Source: Desulfoluna limicola (lineage in GTDB: Bacteria; Desulfobacterota; Desulfobacteria; Desulfobacterales; Desulfolunaceae). Taken from it: 64,000 nucleotides of DNA. The stretch is from contig NZ_AP024488.1 in assembly GCF_021654575.1 (NCBI RefSeq), positions 3,061,501 to 3,125,500 of the forward strand, in the 5' to 3' direction. The notes below the pieces were generated by a model that ran no database searches, was not told where the DNA came from, and saw only the letters and a program-made list of their open reading frames with translations. The number at the start of each line of letters is the position of its first letter. The stretch's first letter is position 1. A program made the position numbers and the translations under genes. This document shows positions 25,876-36,182 of the stretch, in pieces.

Positions 25876-28254
25876 CTACACCTTAAACCTCCCCACCAGC
25901 GACTTCAGCTGCCCGGAAAGGCCCTGCAGCTCCTCGGCGTTTGTGTTCACCTTGGCACTCACCTCGGTCATCTGGCCTGCGGTCTCGTTGACGTCGGCAA
26001 TTTCAACAGCCATGTCCCGAGCCACGGTGGAGCTTTCCAGAACCTTGTCGTTCATGGCCTGGATGCCGGAAGAGGTCTGGTTGACGTTGCCCGAGATCTC
26101 CGCAGTGGTGGCGGACTGCTCTTCGATGGCGGCGGCGATGGTGATAACGATCTGGTTAACGTTGTCGATGGTTTCAGTGATGGTGTCGATCTCCGTCACG
26201 GTTTCGTCGGTGGAGTCCTGAACCCCTGCGATGCGCTCCTTGATCTCCTGGCTGGAGGCGGAGGTCTGTCTCGCCAGCTCTTTGATCTCGTCGGCCACCA
26301 CAGCAAACCCTTTTCCCGCCTCACCGGCGCGGGCAGCCTCGATGGTTGCGTTTAATGCCAGGAGGTTGATCTGGTTTGAGATAGCCGCGATGGTTTCCGT
26401 CACCTTCCCGATCTCTATGGCGGACTCACCCAGGGCCCCCACCTTCTCTTTGGTCCGCCTGGCCTGGGTCACGGCATCGCCGGTGATGGTGCGGGCCGAC
26501 TCGGAATTTTGAGCAATCTCGCCAATGGTTGCCGTCATCTCTTCAGTGGCCGAAGCCATGGTATTGATGGTGCCAGCGGACTGTTCGCTCTCCTGGGAGA
26601 CATCGTTCATGTTGCAACTCATCTGCTCGGCAGCGGCGGCCACGGCATGGGCCTTCTCAGAGGTGGCTTCGGCACCGCCTGCCAGTTGCCCTGCAAGGGT
26701 TGTCAGCCTGCCGGACGACGCAGCAAGGGTCTCGGAGTTTCCGGCAATCTCGCTTATCATGACCTGCAATTTTTCAACGAAGGTGTTGAACCAGTGAGCC
26801 ACATCTCCCAGCTCATCCCGGGTGGCCACCGTCAGGCGCTGGGTGAGGTCTCCGTCCCCTTCCGCGATATCCTGCAGCATGGAGCTCGTCTGCTTTAAGG
26901 GGGTGGTGATGGCGGCAATCAAAAGTATGGCTGCGCCCACCGCCATCCCGACACCTACAAGAATAAACAGGACGATCACGGCCTTTCCTGAGGATGCCGT
27001 GCTTCCAAAGGCTTCTTGAGCCGCATCGGCCATGACATTCATGCTGGCCGAAGCCTGACCGATCACCCCTCGGGCGTCTTTGCCGCTCTTCACTTCCTGG
27101 GCATCCTGCGCCACATACCCATCCCAGTTGGTCATGTACTCGCTGGCCGAAGCCTTTACGGCATCGGTGGCCGAGTCCATCTCCATCAGCTCGACCAACG
27201 TCTCGTTCACTTTTTCGGGAGTTATGCGAAACGCCATGTAGTACAGAGCGCTCAAGCGGGCGTCCATAAGAAGGGTGCCCACTTCACGGATCTCCTGCAG
27301 CTTGTAAAAGCCATCTTCAATCTGATCGTTTAACTCCTCACCGGCCTTTTCAATGTCATCCACATAGACACCGGCACAAATCACCAGATCCCAGGCTTGA
27401 AAGTAGCGTGCCGTGGTGACCTTGGGAAAAACCTCATCCCCCATCCCCGGCTTCGTCCAGAAATACTCCGTCACGGACGCCCCGTCTTTTACGGCCCCGT
27501 TCACCACATCGACCATAAACGCCTTGCCGGTCTTCTTGTCCTTGATCCGGGAAAAATCCATGCCTTCAAGCTTTTGATTGGCACCGTGGGCCATGAGGGT
27601 AAAATCGGAATCCACCACAAAGAAGTAGTTGTCGCCGCCAAAATGCATGTTGCGCACCAGGTCAAGGGCCTCGTTGCGCGGCCTTGCTGAACCATGCAGA
27701 CTTTTCACAGCGTCATGTGCGACGTCAACAAGGTTGCGCACCGAAGCAAAGGCATTCTTCTTCAGGTAATAAGTGCTGTTTTCCAGCATATCTTCCCGAA
27801 TGGCCTCTTCGGCCATGCCCGCCTCCTGGGCCACCACGCTCTTGACCTCCCACGCGCTTTTTTGAAGGGTCACCAGGATGTCGGCCTTTTTAAGCTTGGC
27901 CTCGTTAAGCGATGCCAGGTGCTGTTCATAAAGGGCCTTCCCCGCCTTCAGCTCGGCGACGGCCTCGGTATCACCCACGACCCCCTTAAATGCATCGACC
28001 ATCCCCCCCACCGCTTCCACACCCTTGCCGAGGTCCTCAAACTGACTCGGCTTTCCCTCCTGGACGTAGAGGTCCTGCTTCCCGATCAACCCACTCATTG
28101 CCGCATTGAGCTCCAGGGTCATGATCCCCTTATTGGACTCCCGGATCACCCGATTCAAACTGACATAGCCGGTAAGCCCCACCATCAGGAGCACAACAAC
28201 AACCAGAGTAAAACCAGACACCAACTTTTTCCTGAGACTTAACGAAGCAAACAT
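25876..28254 (-). CDS. Methyl-accepting chemotaxis protein with Cache-type sensor
   Basis: 792 residues: TM1 at about 10-30; an extracytoplasmic region with an initial helical part and an sCache-like domain (about 155-310; [33 protein letters not shown]); TM2 at about 421-447; HAMP (447-500); and a long signalling coiled coil whose tip contains [20 protein letters not shown] near 638. It should control CheA through CheW in a membrane array. No C-terminal NWETF-like CheR tether. Ligand unknown. No chemotaxis genes adjoin it. A FliA-like promoter candidate lies about 330 bp upstream. Confidence 0.93.
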   Translation of the reverse strand: MFASLSLRKKLVSGFTLVVVVLLMVGLTGYVSLNRVIRESNKGIMTLELNAAMSGLIGKQDLYVQEGKPSQFEDLGKGVEAVGGMVDAFKGVVGDTEAVAELKAGKALYEQHLASLNEAKLKKADILVTLQKSAWEVKSVVAQEAGMAEEAIREDMLENSTYYLKKNAFASVRNLVDVAHDAVKSLHGSARPRNEALDLVRNMHFGGDNYFFVVDSDFTLMAHGANQKLEGMDFSRIKDKKTGKAFMVDVVNGAVKDGASVTEYFWTKPGMGDEVFPKVTTARYFQAWDLVICAGVYVDDIEKAGEELNDQIEDGFYKLQEIREVGTLLMDARLSALYYMAFRITPEKVNETLVELMEMDSATDAVKASASEYMTNWDGYVAQDAQEVKSGKDARGVIGQASASMNVMADAAQEAFGSTASSGKAVIVLFILVGVGMAVGAAILLIAAITTPLKQTSSMLQDIAEGDGDLTQRLTVATRDELGDVAHWFNTFVEKLQVMISEIAGNSETLAASSGRLTTLAGQLAGGAEATSEKAHAVAAAAEQMSCNMNDVSQESEQSAGTINTMASATEEMTATIGEIAQNSESARTITGDAVTQARRTKEKVGALGESAIEIGKVTETIAAISNQINLLALNATIEAARAGEAGKGFAVVADEIKELARQTSASSQEIKERIAGVQDSTDETVTEIDTITETIDNVNQIVITIAAAIEEQSATTAEISGNVNQTSSGIQAMNDKVLESSTVARDMAVEIADVNETAGQMTEVSAKVNTNAEELQGLSGQLKSLVGRFKV

Positions 28255-28585
28255 GTTCCAACCCCCATTGCAGCATTACCTTGCGTGACGTGTCGCCCGG
28301 AGTGACACAACTGGATCCATGCCCCAGCCCTCCCTGTCGATCCCCACAGGAAAGCGCTGCCCTTCCGGTTCATTGATGTGTTTGATTCATGCCTACGGCG
28401 TGGGGACCATCAGAATTCGCGATACAACGTGAAGACATCCGCTATTTTTTGAGCGCCCCATAGCGCCGCAAAAAAAGGAGGCGCCTGAAGCCCCAAGGCC
28501 AATCCCCGACCCGCAACAGCGTTTAAGCCGTAAACCCTGAGAGCAAATCAAACAGATATTCCAATATGAATTTCGTTTCCCCTAA

Positions 28586-28612
28586 TTATCGGTGTTGTTC
28601 GCCTAAAACTTA
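28586..28612 (-). promoter_or_regulatory. Possible sigma-28 (FliA) promoter of the chemoreceptor gene
   Basis: On the minus strand TAAG-N15-ACCGATAA, against the consensus TAAA-N15-GCCGATAA (two mismatches). The leader to the ATG at 28254 would be about 320 nt, which is long. The rest of 28255-29019 has no gene. Confidence 0.35.
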
Positions 28613-28784
28613 ACTCGTTTCTCTCATCGCCCGCAAAAGGTCAACCAGCTTGATGTCGCTGAACAGGCCCTGTATTTGAGGTATTTAATGCAATCAACCA
28701 AACCGACATCCCTTTCCCACACGAGTAATCACGACCAGCCTGGGCTGCCACGCGCCGCCAAAGATAGACCCTGAGCACCCCAAA

Positions 28785-28822
28785 CAAAAAAAGCCCCCGG
28801 TTAAAACCGGAGGCTTTTTTTA
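28785..28822. terminator. Bidirectional intrinsic terminator
   Basis: AAAAAAAGCC-CCCGGTT-ttaa-AACCGG-AGGCTTTTTTT, with A- and T-runs on both sides, between the hdr genes and the chemoreceptor gene. Confidence 0.8.
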
Positions 28823-29019
28823 CTGAAAACAGGCTGAAGCTGTGTTGCGTGGGTGAGAATCTCACATCAGAATCGCACATAGAACCGGTACCGATCATGC
28901 GCATGTTCCGACATAAGCCGGCCTCAGCCCGTTTGCCCTGAAGCGCCCCGAAAGAGGGGGGATAAGCCCTCCCGGGACGTGTTCAAATCAAAGGTGTCAG
29001 GACAGGCTCACCCCCCGCC

Positions 29020-29907
29020 TTAAAGAATTCGATTGGTTTTCAAAAGAGGCATGGGGTTTACCAGGTGGCGACGCGCCCACTTCTCGGCTTTGACTTCCCC
29101 GGAGGCGAAACCGGCCAGCTCGGGGATAAAGAAAACAGGAAGCCTGTTCTTGGGTGTGCCACGCATCTCCAGGTTCACTTGGCACAAGGGACAGAAGGTC
29201 ACGATGCAGTTGGCTTTGGCTCGGTTGGCCTGCTCCAGGATGCGGTCCACCAGACGATCGGAGAGATCGGGTCGCGACACGGCCAGGTGGGCTCCACAGC
29301 ACCGGCTGGAGGCACCCCAGTCAATCACCTTGGCACCTGTGTTCTCCACAAACTTGATGATGCTGGACTCGTAGGTCTTCAGCTCAAAGCCTGTGACCCG
29401 CTCGGGCCGAGACATCAGACAGCCGTAGTAAATAACGGCATTCAGTCCCTCGAGGGATCGGTTCATCCTCTCTTTGAAGATCGCCTCGTCCCCGGGCTGC
29501 AGGGCTTCGAGGAAGAAGCGGACCTTGACCTCACCGGTGTACTCGGTGCCGTAAGCCTCGAAGAGCTTGGCGCGAAGCCTCTCGTCGTTGTCGAGCTTGT
29601 GCACGGCCTCTTTCAGGCGAATATAGCAACTCGGGCAAACCACATAAAGGTCTTCAATGCCCTGCTTCTGAGCAAGAATCAGGTTGCGGCCCGAAAGAAG
29701 GGTGGCGTACTCGGGGTTGACGCTGTGGGCAGGTGAAGCGCCACAGCAGTTCCAGTCCTTGAGCTCTTCAATCCACATGCCGGCCATCCTGGCCATCTGG
29801 AACAGAGCGTCGGCAAAATCGCGCGAGCTGGCGGTGAGCGAACAACCCGGATAGATACAGATACGTCGTTTCCCCAAGGGAATCACTTTATTCGAGCTCT
29901 TAGACAT
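29020..29907 (-). CDS. HdrB-like protein, two CCG domains
   Basis: 295 residues from ATG 29907 (a GTG three bases earlier is possible). Two cysteine-rich CCG domains are visible: the first with PGCS, NCCGAS and CPSC, the second with YGCL, RCCGAH and CPLC. In HdrB this arrangement binds noncubane [4Fe-4S] clusters at a disulfide-reducing site. In bacteria without methanogenic coenzymes such proteins act in energy-conserving electron transfer with an unknown or DsrC-type partner. Its start overlaps the 3' end of the HdrC-like gene by eight bases, so the two are co-translated. No HdrA or MvhD gene is nearby. Confidence 0.9.
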   Translation of the reverse strand: MSKSSNKVIPLGKRRICIYPGCSLTASSRDFADALFQMARMAGMWIEELKDWNCCGASPAHSVNPEYATLLSGRNLILAQKQGIEDLYVVCPSCYIRLKEAVHKLDNDERLRAKLFEAYGTEYTGEVKVRFFLEALQPGDEAIFKERMNRSLEGLNAVIYYGCLMSRPERVTGFELKTYESSIIKFVENTGAKVIDWGASSRCCGAHLAVSRPDLSDRLVDRILEQANRAKANCIVTFCPLCQVNLEMRGTPKNRLPVFFIPELAGFASGEVKAEKWARRHLVNPMPLLKTNRIL

Positions 29908-30454
29908 CACACACCTCGTTCAATCTCTTCATATCCACACGCTTGTGAATCTTCTCGGGCAGAAAGTTCAAACGACCTGAAAAGAAAAATTTCATGTAAT
30001 TGGGAATATCGCGAAGGGCGGGCAGGGACTTCATGCGATACCGGGTCATGAAACCCAGTTCGTACAGACGACCGTAGCGCTTCACCTGGCCCAGGAACTC
30101 CTGGTGAAAAGCAACCACTTCAGGCTCTTTGATTTTGGCCTTCTCCTCCAGGGCAACCTGGCGCAGGGTGTCCATCATTTCCGGAATGCTGATGCCGTTG
30201 GGGCACTCAGAGACGCATGCCAGGCAGCCGACGCAAAGCCAAATGGAGGCGCTTTCAAGGACCTCCTGCTTGAGGCCCAGCTGCACCATGCGAATAATAT
30301 CGTTGGGCAGGTAATCCATCTCCTCACCCATGGGGCATCCCCCTGAGCAGGCCCGGCAGTGAAAGCATGAGTTGAACATCTGTCCACTTCTCCCGGCCAC
30401 ATCCTTCATGAAGCCGGCTTCCATCCGAATGGGTTCTGTCGTTTTCATCTCCAT
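29900..30454 (-). CDS. HdrC-like 4Fe-4S dicluster protein
   Basis: 184 residues from ATG 30454 (GAGAGGA upstream; the longer frame to 30682 has no start signal). Two classical [4Fe-4S] motifs: C30-x2-C33-x2-C36-x3-C40-P and C74-x2-C77-x2-C80-x3-C84-P. The size and spacing match HdrC, which passes electrons to HdrB. No membrane segment. First gene of a two-gene operon with the HdrB-like protein. Confidence 0.9.
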   Translation of the reverse strand: MEMKTTEPIRMEAGFMKDVAGRSGQMFNSCFHCRACSGGCPMGEEMDYLPNDIIRMVQLGLKQEVLESASIWLCVGCLACVSECPNGISIPEMMDTLRQVALEEKAKIKEPEVVAFHQEFLGQVKRYGRLYELGFMTRYRMKSLPALRDIPNYMKFFFSGRLNFLPEKIHKRVDMKRLNEVCDV

Positions 30455-30769
30455 AGTCCTCTCTCCCGTAACATCATGCCCTGCACGACGGCCCGGTGTG
30501 TCTGGCAGCACCCCGGGCCCTCGCCACAGGAAGTGCAGGTGTGTTGTCCGAATGCTTTCTCGACATGCCCTCTGGCGGGGGCACGTGCGTCGAAAAAACC
30601 ATGTCGGTGTCATATCGCAATCCAGGAGGGTCAAGCCCCGGGGTGTCTCCCCGTGGCCGGCTGAATCGTGCCTGCACCTCAAATCGGATCGTCCCTTCTT
30701 TTCCGGACCGGCCTAAGGCCAGAGCCCGGATCCTTCCTATTTTTCTCAACGCCTCACCGCATCTCCACA

Positions 30770-30812
30770 GGGGTCTTTTTTCCGCCTTGAAAAGGGGCGG
30801 AAAAAAGACCCC
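30770..30812. repeat. Perfect 17-bp inverted repeat upstream of hdrC-like gene
   Basis: GGGGTCTTTTTTCCGCC (30770-30786) and its exact complement (30796-30812) enclose a 9-base loop. There is no T-run after either arm. The gap 30455-31477 otherwise shows no gene; a weak -24/-12-like sequence CGGCAT-N5-TTGCT is at 31315-31330 on the minus strand. Confidence 0.7.
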
Positions 30813-31477
30813 GTTCCAACCAAAATTCGGGTGAGGTATTGGTTGTGCTTTTTTATACGATCGTACCATTTTAAGGGGAGTCGTACGCCTTTCCCGGATT
30901 TTTGGGACACGTTTTCCCCTGCGGTGCATCGCCGATGCATCGCCAAACAAATCGTCATTTTTTTTGCAAGGTTCTGGTCTGAGTCGTATCTGTTCATTCG
31001 AACAGCAGGGTGATGGACAGGTCCTGCGACACCCTTCCCAAAGCGCCGCGGTTCTCTCCCCTCACCGGGGTGTCAAAACTAAAAAAGCCTGCAACAGGAA
31101 CGTCTTTCTTGGGGTCCCTTCAGCAAGCTTCATCGCCTTGATTACGCTCCACATCTTTGTGAGCGTTTACTGATTGTGAGAAGGACCTTTAACATGAATG
31201 GCTTACTCATAGCAAGCCTTTTCTTAGCCTCACACCCCTAATTTTTCAAAGAATATCCCATGGGGCCATGCCGATACCACCCTCCCCCGTCAATCGTCGG
31301 GAGCCCAACAGGGTAGCAATCGACATGCCGGTATCCATGTTTTTTTCGGTGACGAAACGATGCGTTCCCTGCACCGGGAGTTCAAACCCATGATCTTGCT
31401 TGCATAACCTCGCAGCACCCTGCTCCCGTCAGGTTCGAAAGGGGTGCTGCATCGAGGCTTTTTCGCAGGGCATCCGC

Positions 31478-32323
31478 CTACTTGCTGTAGTCGTAAAAGC
31501 CTCGTCCGCTCTTACGCCCGAGCCAACCCGCCCTCACGTACTTCTTCAGCAGTGTGTGGGCGCGATACTTGGGATCGCCCGTCTCTTCAGCCATCACGTC
31601 CATGATGGCGAGGCACACGTCGAGTCCGATGAGATCACCCAGGGCCAATGGTCCCATGGGGTGATTGGCACCGAGCTTCATGGCGCTGTCGATGTCTTCC
31701 ACAGACGCCACCCCCTCCGCAAAGATCCCGATGGCTTCGTTGATCATGGGAATCAGGATGCGGTTCACCACAAAACCGGGCGCCTCGGCCACTTCCACAG
31801 GGGTCTTTCCGATCTTCTCGGTGACCTCTTTGATGGTGGCATAGGTCTCATCGGAGGTGGTCATCCCCCGAATGATCTCCACCAGCTTCATGATGGTGGC
31901 AGGGTTGAAGAAGTGCATGCCGATGACCTTATCCGGTCGTGCCGTGGCGGAAGCCACTTCCGTGATGGAGAGCGACGAGGTGTTGGTGGCAAAGATGGTC
32001 TCGGCAGGACAGACCTCGTCCAACTCCTTGAAGATCACCTTTTTGATGGCCATGTTCTCCACCGCGGCTTCCACAATCAGCCCGCAGGAGGCGGCGTCTG
32101 CGATATCCACCGAGCCCTTCACCCTGGAGAGCACCTCATCTTTAGTGACCGCCTCAATCTTTCCTTTGGATACAAGGCGATTCAGGCGTTTCTCCATGCC
32201 GGCCAACCCCTTGGCCACGGCCTCTTCGTTGATGTCTCTTAAAACAACGTCGAACGTATTCTGTGCAAAGGCCTGAGCAATTTCTGCGCCCATGGTTCCG
32301 GCGCCGATTACCATAATTTTCAT
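31478..32323 (-). CDS. hbd: 3-hydroxybutyryl-CoA dehydrogenase
   Basis: 281 residues, the family's usual length, from ATG 32323 (GGGTGAG upstream; an earlier ATG at 32335 lacks a ribosome site). The NAD-binding glycine motif GAGTMG is at 6-11, then NTSSLSI, the catalytic His in MHFFNP and the C-terminal [11 protein letters not shown]. It interconverts acetoacetyl-CoA and 3-hydroxybutyryl-CoA. It lies downstream of a thiolase gene on the same strand, the next or previous step of butyrate/fatty-acid oxidation or synthesis. A 198-bp spacer with a hairpin separates the two genes. Confidence 0.95.
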   Translation of the reverse strand: MKIMVIGAGTMGAEIAQAFAQNTFDVVLRDINEEAVAKGLAGMEKRLNRLVSKGKIEAVTKDEVLSRVKGSVDIADAASCGLIVEAAVENMAIKKVIFKELDEVCPAETIFATNTSSLSITEVASATARPDKVIGMHFFNPATIMKLVEIIRGMTTSDETYATIKEVTEKIGKTPVEVAEAPGFVVNRILIPMINEAIGIFAEGVASVEDIDSAMKLGANHPMGPLALGDLIGLDVCLAIMDVMAEETGDPKYRAHTLLKKYVRAGWLGRKSGRGFYDYSK

Positions 32324-32360
32324 TGTCTCACCCATGTCATTTGAAGTTGTGTGTCGGGAA

Positions 32361-32397
32361 TTGACCCGTGTGGCAGGTGCGAACTGCCCGGGTCAAT
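32361..32397. other. Hairpin in the thiolase-hbd spacer
   Basis: TTGACCCG pairs with CGGGTCAA and an inner GGCAG with CTGCC. There is no T-run, so it looks more like an attenuation, processing or stability element than a terminator. Confidence 0.5.
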
Positions 32398-32533
32398 CAC
32401 GTCTTGTTGAGTTGTAGCCCCCGCCCACTTGGTTGCGTTACCAGTTTTGAAAACGGGGCGGGGGCCAGGCTTCTCCTGCCAGTAGACCGGGGTGCCTGCG
32501 TAACACGCCCGGTACTCAACACAATTGTATGAC

Positions 32534-33820
32534 TTAGGCTTCGATGACCATGGCCATGCCCATGCCACCTCCGATGCACATGGAGACAAGGCCGGTAGAG
32601 AGGCCTTCCCGCTGCATCTGGTACATGCCGGTGACCATCTGCCGTGCGCCGGTGGCGCCGATGGGATGGCCGAGTGAGATTCCGCTGCCCAGCTGGTTGG
32701 GCTTGTCCACCGGAATATTCAGCTCTCTGAGACAACCGATGGCCTGGGAAGCAAAGGCTTCGTTAAGTTCTATCATGTCAATATCGGAAACAGTCATGCC
32801 GAGACGGCCCATCACCTTCCTGACGGCAGGGATAGGCCCGAGGCCCATGTACTTCGGATCCAGGCCACCGGAAGAGAAGCCCTTGATCTTGACGATGGGG
32901 GTGAGTCCCAGCTCTTTGGCCTTCTCCTCGCTCATGACGAGAACAGCGGCCGCGCCGTCGTTGATACCGGAAGCGTTACCCGCGGTGACGCTGCCGTCTT
33001 TTTTGAAGGCAGGGCGCATCTTGGCGAGTTTCTCCATGGAGGTTTCCATGGGTCGCTCATCCACATTGAACACGGTGTCGCCCCTGCGGGACTTGATAAT
33101 CACATCGGCGATTTCGCCTTTAAAGGCACCGTTTCGAATCCCTTCCATCGCTCGCGTATGGGAAAGAAGGGCCAGTTCGTCCTGCTCTTCGCGGGTGATG
33201 CCGTATTTCTCAACAATATTCTCGGCAGTAATACCCATATGGTAGCCGTAAAAAATTTCATAAAGACCATCGTAAACCACGAGGTCGGTCACTTCCCCGA
33301 CTCCGGTGAGCTCCATGCGGTGCCCCCAGCGCGCCTTGGGCAGGGCCATGGGAGCGTTGCTCATGGACTCCATACCGCCGGCAAGGACAACGTCGGCATC
33401 GCCGCACATAATGGACTGCGCAGCAAGTGCAATGGCCTTCAGGCCGGAACCACACACCTTGTTCAATGAAAAGGCCGGGGTCTCTTTGGGAAGACCGGCC
33501 CGAATCATGGCCTGACGTGCGGGATTCTGACCCTGGGCGGCCTGAAGCACGTTGCCCATGATCACTTCGTCTACAACAACAGGGGTCGCACTCTCATCCC
33601 AATCGTACCCCTTGGCTTCCAGTTCGGTGAGGCCCTGATCCTTCAGGGTGTCAGGACAGATCGCCTTCATCTCATCGCTTACAGAGGGACGGAGACCGGC
33701 TTTCTTGAACAGATCTTTCATCACCACGGCACCCAGATCGGCTGCGCTGACACCCTTGAGGCCAGCACCGAAGGTCCCGATGGCGGTACGCGATCCACTG
33801 ACAATGACTGCATTTCTCAT
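32534..33820 (-). CDS. Acetyl-CoA acetyltransferase (thiolase), copy 1
   Basis: 428 residues from ATG 33820; an upstream GTG at 33829 is too close to the AGGAG. The thiolase motifs are present: nucleophile Cys123 in KVCGSGLKA, GGMESMSNAP, NEAFA, GHPIGATGAR with the catalytic His, and Cys in CIGGGMG. Thiolases cleave or form acetoacetyl-CoA. Compared with ordinary ~392-residue thiolases, about 33 extra residues sit at 47-80 (ICPDTLKDQGLTELEAKGYD). First gene of a probable thiolase-hbd operon behind a sigma-54 promoter. A near-identical paralogue is at 53779. Confidence 0.95.
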   Translation of the reverse strand: MRNAVIVSGSRTAIGTFGAGLKGVSAADLGAVVMKDLFKKAGLRPSVSDEMKAICPDTLKDQGLTELEAKGYDWDESATPVVVDEVIMGNVLQAAQGQNPARQAMIRAGLPKETPAFSLNKVCGSGLKAIALAAQSIMCGDADVVLAGGMESMSNAPMALPKARWGHRMELTGVGEVTDLVVYDGLYEIFYGYHMGITAENIVEKYGITREEQDELALLSHTRAMEGIRNGAFKGEIADVIIKSRRGDTVFNVDERPMETSMEKLAKMRPAFKKDGSVTAGNASGINDGAAAVLVMSEEKAKELGLTPIVKIKGFSSGGLDPKYMGLGPIPAVRKVMGRLGMTVSDIDMIELNEAFASQAIGCLRELNIPVDKPNQLGSGISLGHPIGATGARQMVTGMYQMQREGLSTGLVSMCIGGGMGMAMVIEA

Positions 33821-34168
33821 GATCTTCACTCACTCCTTTTCATGGCCGTAACGGTTACCCGACGGGCCATCTCTGGATCCACAAGCCGCCTGCCACCAAC
33901 ATAAGTGACACCTGCACTCGATCTCTTCAGCCGGCATGTGGGAGTCCGGTATGTTTGAAGCATCAGGCGCATCACCGCTTGCGAATGATTCTATGTCTCT
34001 CGTTCGCCCACTCCCCCGGCAGGGTCATGGGCCGGTATCGGCTCGGGCTGCGCCATTGCAGCCCGGGTCATCCGTATGGAGGCGCCCCGCACATGGTCAG
34101 AGCCTGCCCCGGGGGACATCGGGCGCTGACACCCTGCGAAAACATCCGCATTACAGCCCTGTGGTCAA

Positions 34169-34184
34169 AGCAAGTGTTATGCCA
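34169..34184 (-). promoter_or_regulatory. Sigma-54 (-24/-12) promoter for thiolase-hbd
   Basis: Minus strand TGGCAT-AACAC-TTGCT, one mismatch from TGGCAC-N5-TTGCA/T with correct spacing. It points to the thiolase gene with a leader of about 340 nt and lies 460 bp from a divergent sigma-54 activator gene. The gap 33821-34641 has no coding region. Confidence 0.65.
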
Positions 34185-34538
34185 CATCACCCATCATTTC
34201 TCCCTTAACTTGTCTTTTCAGCGACTTAACCAGAACCAACACCATCCTCACCCAACCCAACGTGTTCGGGAAGCCCTGAGCACAGGTCAACACACGATAA
34301 CTCACTGAGAAATCGAACAGATTAGATCTATATCGCCGTCCCGCCCATACATTCAGCATTTGGCGTGGTATCCGGCCCCTTCCTATGGTACAACCCGATG
34401 ATTCTCCGGGAAAAAATGCCCCCCCATGCGCTGACTGGGGCTCCCTTGGCACGGGCCTTTAAAAAAGAACCCAACACGCTAAGATCACATGGGATTATCC
34501 ACACACCCCGGGTCAAGACTCAAAAAAGAGCTTTACAC

Positions 34539-34574
34539 TGTATCAAAAATGCGACATATAGCGTCTTTGATACA
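34539..34574. promoter_or_regulatory. Inverted repeat, possible activator-binding site
   Basis: TGTATCAAA (34539-34547) and TTTGATACA (34566-34574) are exact inverted repeats 18 bases apart. They sit 65 bp before the activator gene and about 355-390 bp upstream of the sigma-54 promoter, a position suited to an enhancer site. Confidence 0.45.
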
Positions 34575-34641
34575 CTCAAAAGTGTCGTAAAACAGATACA
34601 GGTGGGCTGATCAAAAGCCCCGACAGGATAAATAGGGCCCC

Positions 34642-36045
34642 ATGGAACGCGATAACGACAGAATTATTGAAGAGCTCCAGGAAGAGATCGATCACTACCA
34701 GCTGATTTTTGATTATACCTACGGCGCCTCCGTGGTGGTGGACCCGGATGGCTACATCATCGATATCAACAGAGGCTACCTGGAATTTCTTGACATCACC
34801 TATGAAGAGGTGATCGGCACCCACTGCACCAAAATCCTGGGCGATTCACGGCTGCACATTGTGGCCCAGACCGGTAAGGCCGAGATGAACCAGGTGCAGA
34901 CCATCAACAACCAGCAGATCCTGGCCCGACGCATTCCCGTCAAGAAGGACGGCAAGGTGGTGGCTGCTGTGGGACAGATCATCTTTGAAGACATCCGCCA
35001 GATCGCCAGCCTTGCCCGGAAATACTCGCTTCTTGAGTCCAAGGTGAAACACTACGAGCAGGAGCTTCGCCACCTGCGCTCCACCCGCTACTCCTTTGAG
35101 AGTATCGTCGGGGACAGTAAGCCCATGCACCGCATCAAGAAAGAGGCCCTCATCGCCACCTCCAACAGCTTTCCTGTCCTCATCACCGGAGAGAGCGGTA
35201 CCGGCAAAGAGATCTTTGCCCAGGCAATCCACCATGAAAGCAAACGAAGCATCCATCCCTTTATACGCATCAACTGTGCGGCCATCCCACGCGAGCTCAT
35301 GGAGTCCGAACTCTTTGGCTACGAAAAGGGAGCCTTTACCGGAGCCCGCAACGACGGCAAACCCGGCAAGTTCGAAATGGCCCACCAAGGCACCATTTTC
35401 TTAGATGAGATCGGGGAGCTGCCCCTTGAGATGCAGCCCAAGCTCTTAAGGGTCCTGGAAGAGAAAGAGTTCGAGCGTGTCGGGGGAACCCGGGTGATCC
35501 GGTCTGACTTCCGCCTCATCGCCGCCACCAACCGCAACCTCGCCCAGATGGTTGCTGAAGGCAGCTTTCGAAGCGATCTCTACTACCGAATCAACGTCAT
35601 CCACCTTCACCTGCCGCCCCTGCGTAAAAGGCGCGAGGACATCCCCTTGCTGGGGCGCCACCTTCTGGGCCTCATCGCAGACAAGGAGGGGCTTGTCGGC
35701 GTAACGCTATCCATAGAGGCCGAAGAGCTGCTCTCCGGCTATGCCTGGCCGGGCAACGTGCGGGAACTCTCCAACTGCCTGGAGCGTGCAGTGGCCTCCA
35801 TGACAGAAAACACCCTCACCACGGAAGACCTCCCTTTCTGCATGCTGCAATACAGCGAGCGAAAGGAGACCCTGCGCCACTCCTCCCTCAAAGAGGCCTT
35901 GAACGACGCGGAGAAAAACATCATCACCGCCACCCTCAAAGAGGAGAGTTTCAACAAAGCCAAAGCCGCCAGACGCCTTGGCATCCACCGCACCCTTCTT
36001 TACAAGAAAATGGACAAATACAGCATCAGTGCCCAGAGCGCTTAG
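34642..36045 (+). CDS. Sigma-54-dependent regulator, PAS-AAA+-Fis type
   Basis: 467 residues: a PAS-like sensor at 15-120, a linker coiled coil, a sigma-54 AAA+ domain (about 150-375) with Walker A GESGTGKE, the sigma-54 contact loop GAFTGA, Walker B IFLDEIGELP and WPGNVREL, and a Fis-type HTH at 425-460 (NKAKAARRLGIHRTLLYKKM). It should activate -24/-12 promoters in response to a small ligand at the PAS domain. It is divergent from the thiolase-hbd operon, whose sigma-54 promoter is its obvious target; the CCG-protein promoter at 42.6 kb may be another. No receiver domain. Confidence 0.93.
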   Translation: MERDNDRIIEELQEEIDHYQLIFDYTYGASVVVDPDGYIIDINRGYLEFLDITYEEVIGTHCTKILGDSRLHIVAQTGKAEMNQVQTINNQQILARRIPVKKDGKVVAAVGQIIFEDIRQIASLARKYSLLESKVKHYEQELRHLRSTRYSFESIVGDSKPMHRIKKEALIATSNSFPVLITGESGTGKEIFAQAIHHESKRSIHPFIRINCAAIPRELMESELFGYEKGAFTGARNDGKPGKFEMAHQGTIFLDEIGELPLEMQPKLLRVLEEKEFERVGGTRVIRSDFRLIAATNRNLAQMVAEGSFRSDLYYRINVIHLHLPPLRKRREDIPLLGRHLLGLIADKEGLVGVTLSIEAEELLSGYAWPGNVRELSNCLERAVASMTENTLTTEDLPFCMLQYSERKETLRHSSLKEALNDAEKNIITATLKEESFNKAKAARRLGIHRTLLYKKMDKYSISAQSA

Positions 36046-36182
36046 GGCCTCAGGGGAGAGGCCCCCTCCCCTGATATGGCCTGTTCGCCTCATCCAAATT
36101 GACATTTGGAGGAAAAACAGGTTAATTTGCTTTTTTTCCATTCGGTATAAAATCCACAAAACCGGCCGCAACGAGGTGACAG

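Noticed and set aside
30474..30950. 158-codon minus-strand frame upstream of the hdrC-like gene
   Set aside because: Low-complexity arginine/proline-rich translation, no ribosome site and a perfect hairpin inside it; judged non-coding.
31315..31330. Possible sigma-54 promoter CGGCAT-N5-TTGCT (minus strand)
   Set aside because: Two mismatches in the -24 box and about 860 bp from the nearest downstream start; too far for a confident call.
34447..34462. TGGCAC-GGGCC-TTTAA before the sigma-54 activator
   Set aside because: The -24 part is good but the -12 lacks the essential GC, so autoregulation by sigma-54 is not supported.
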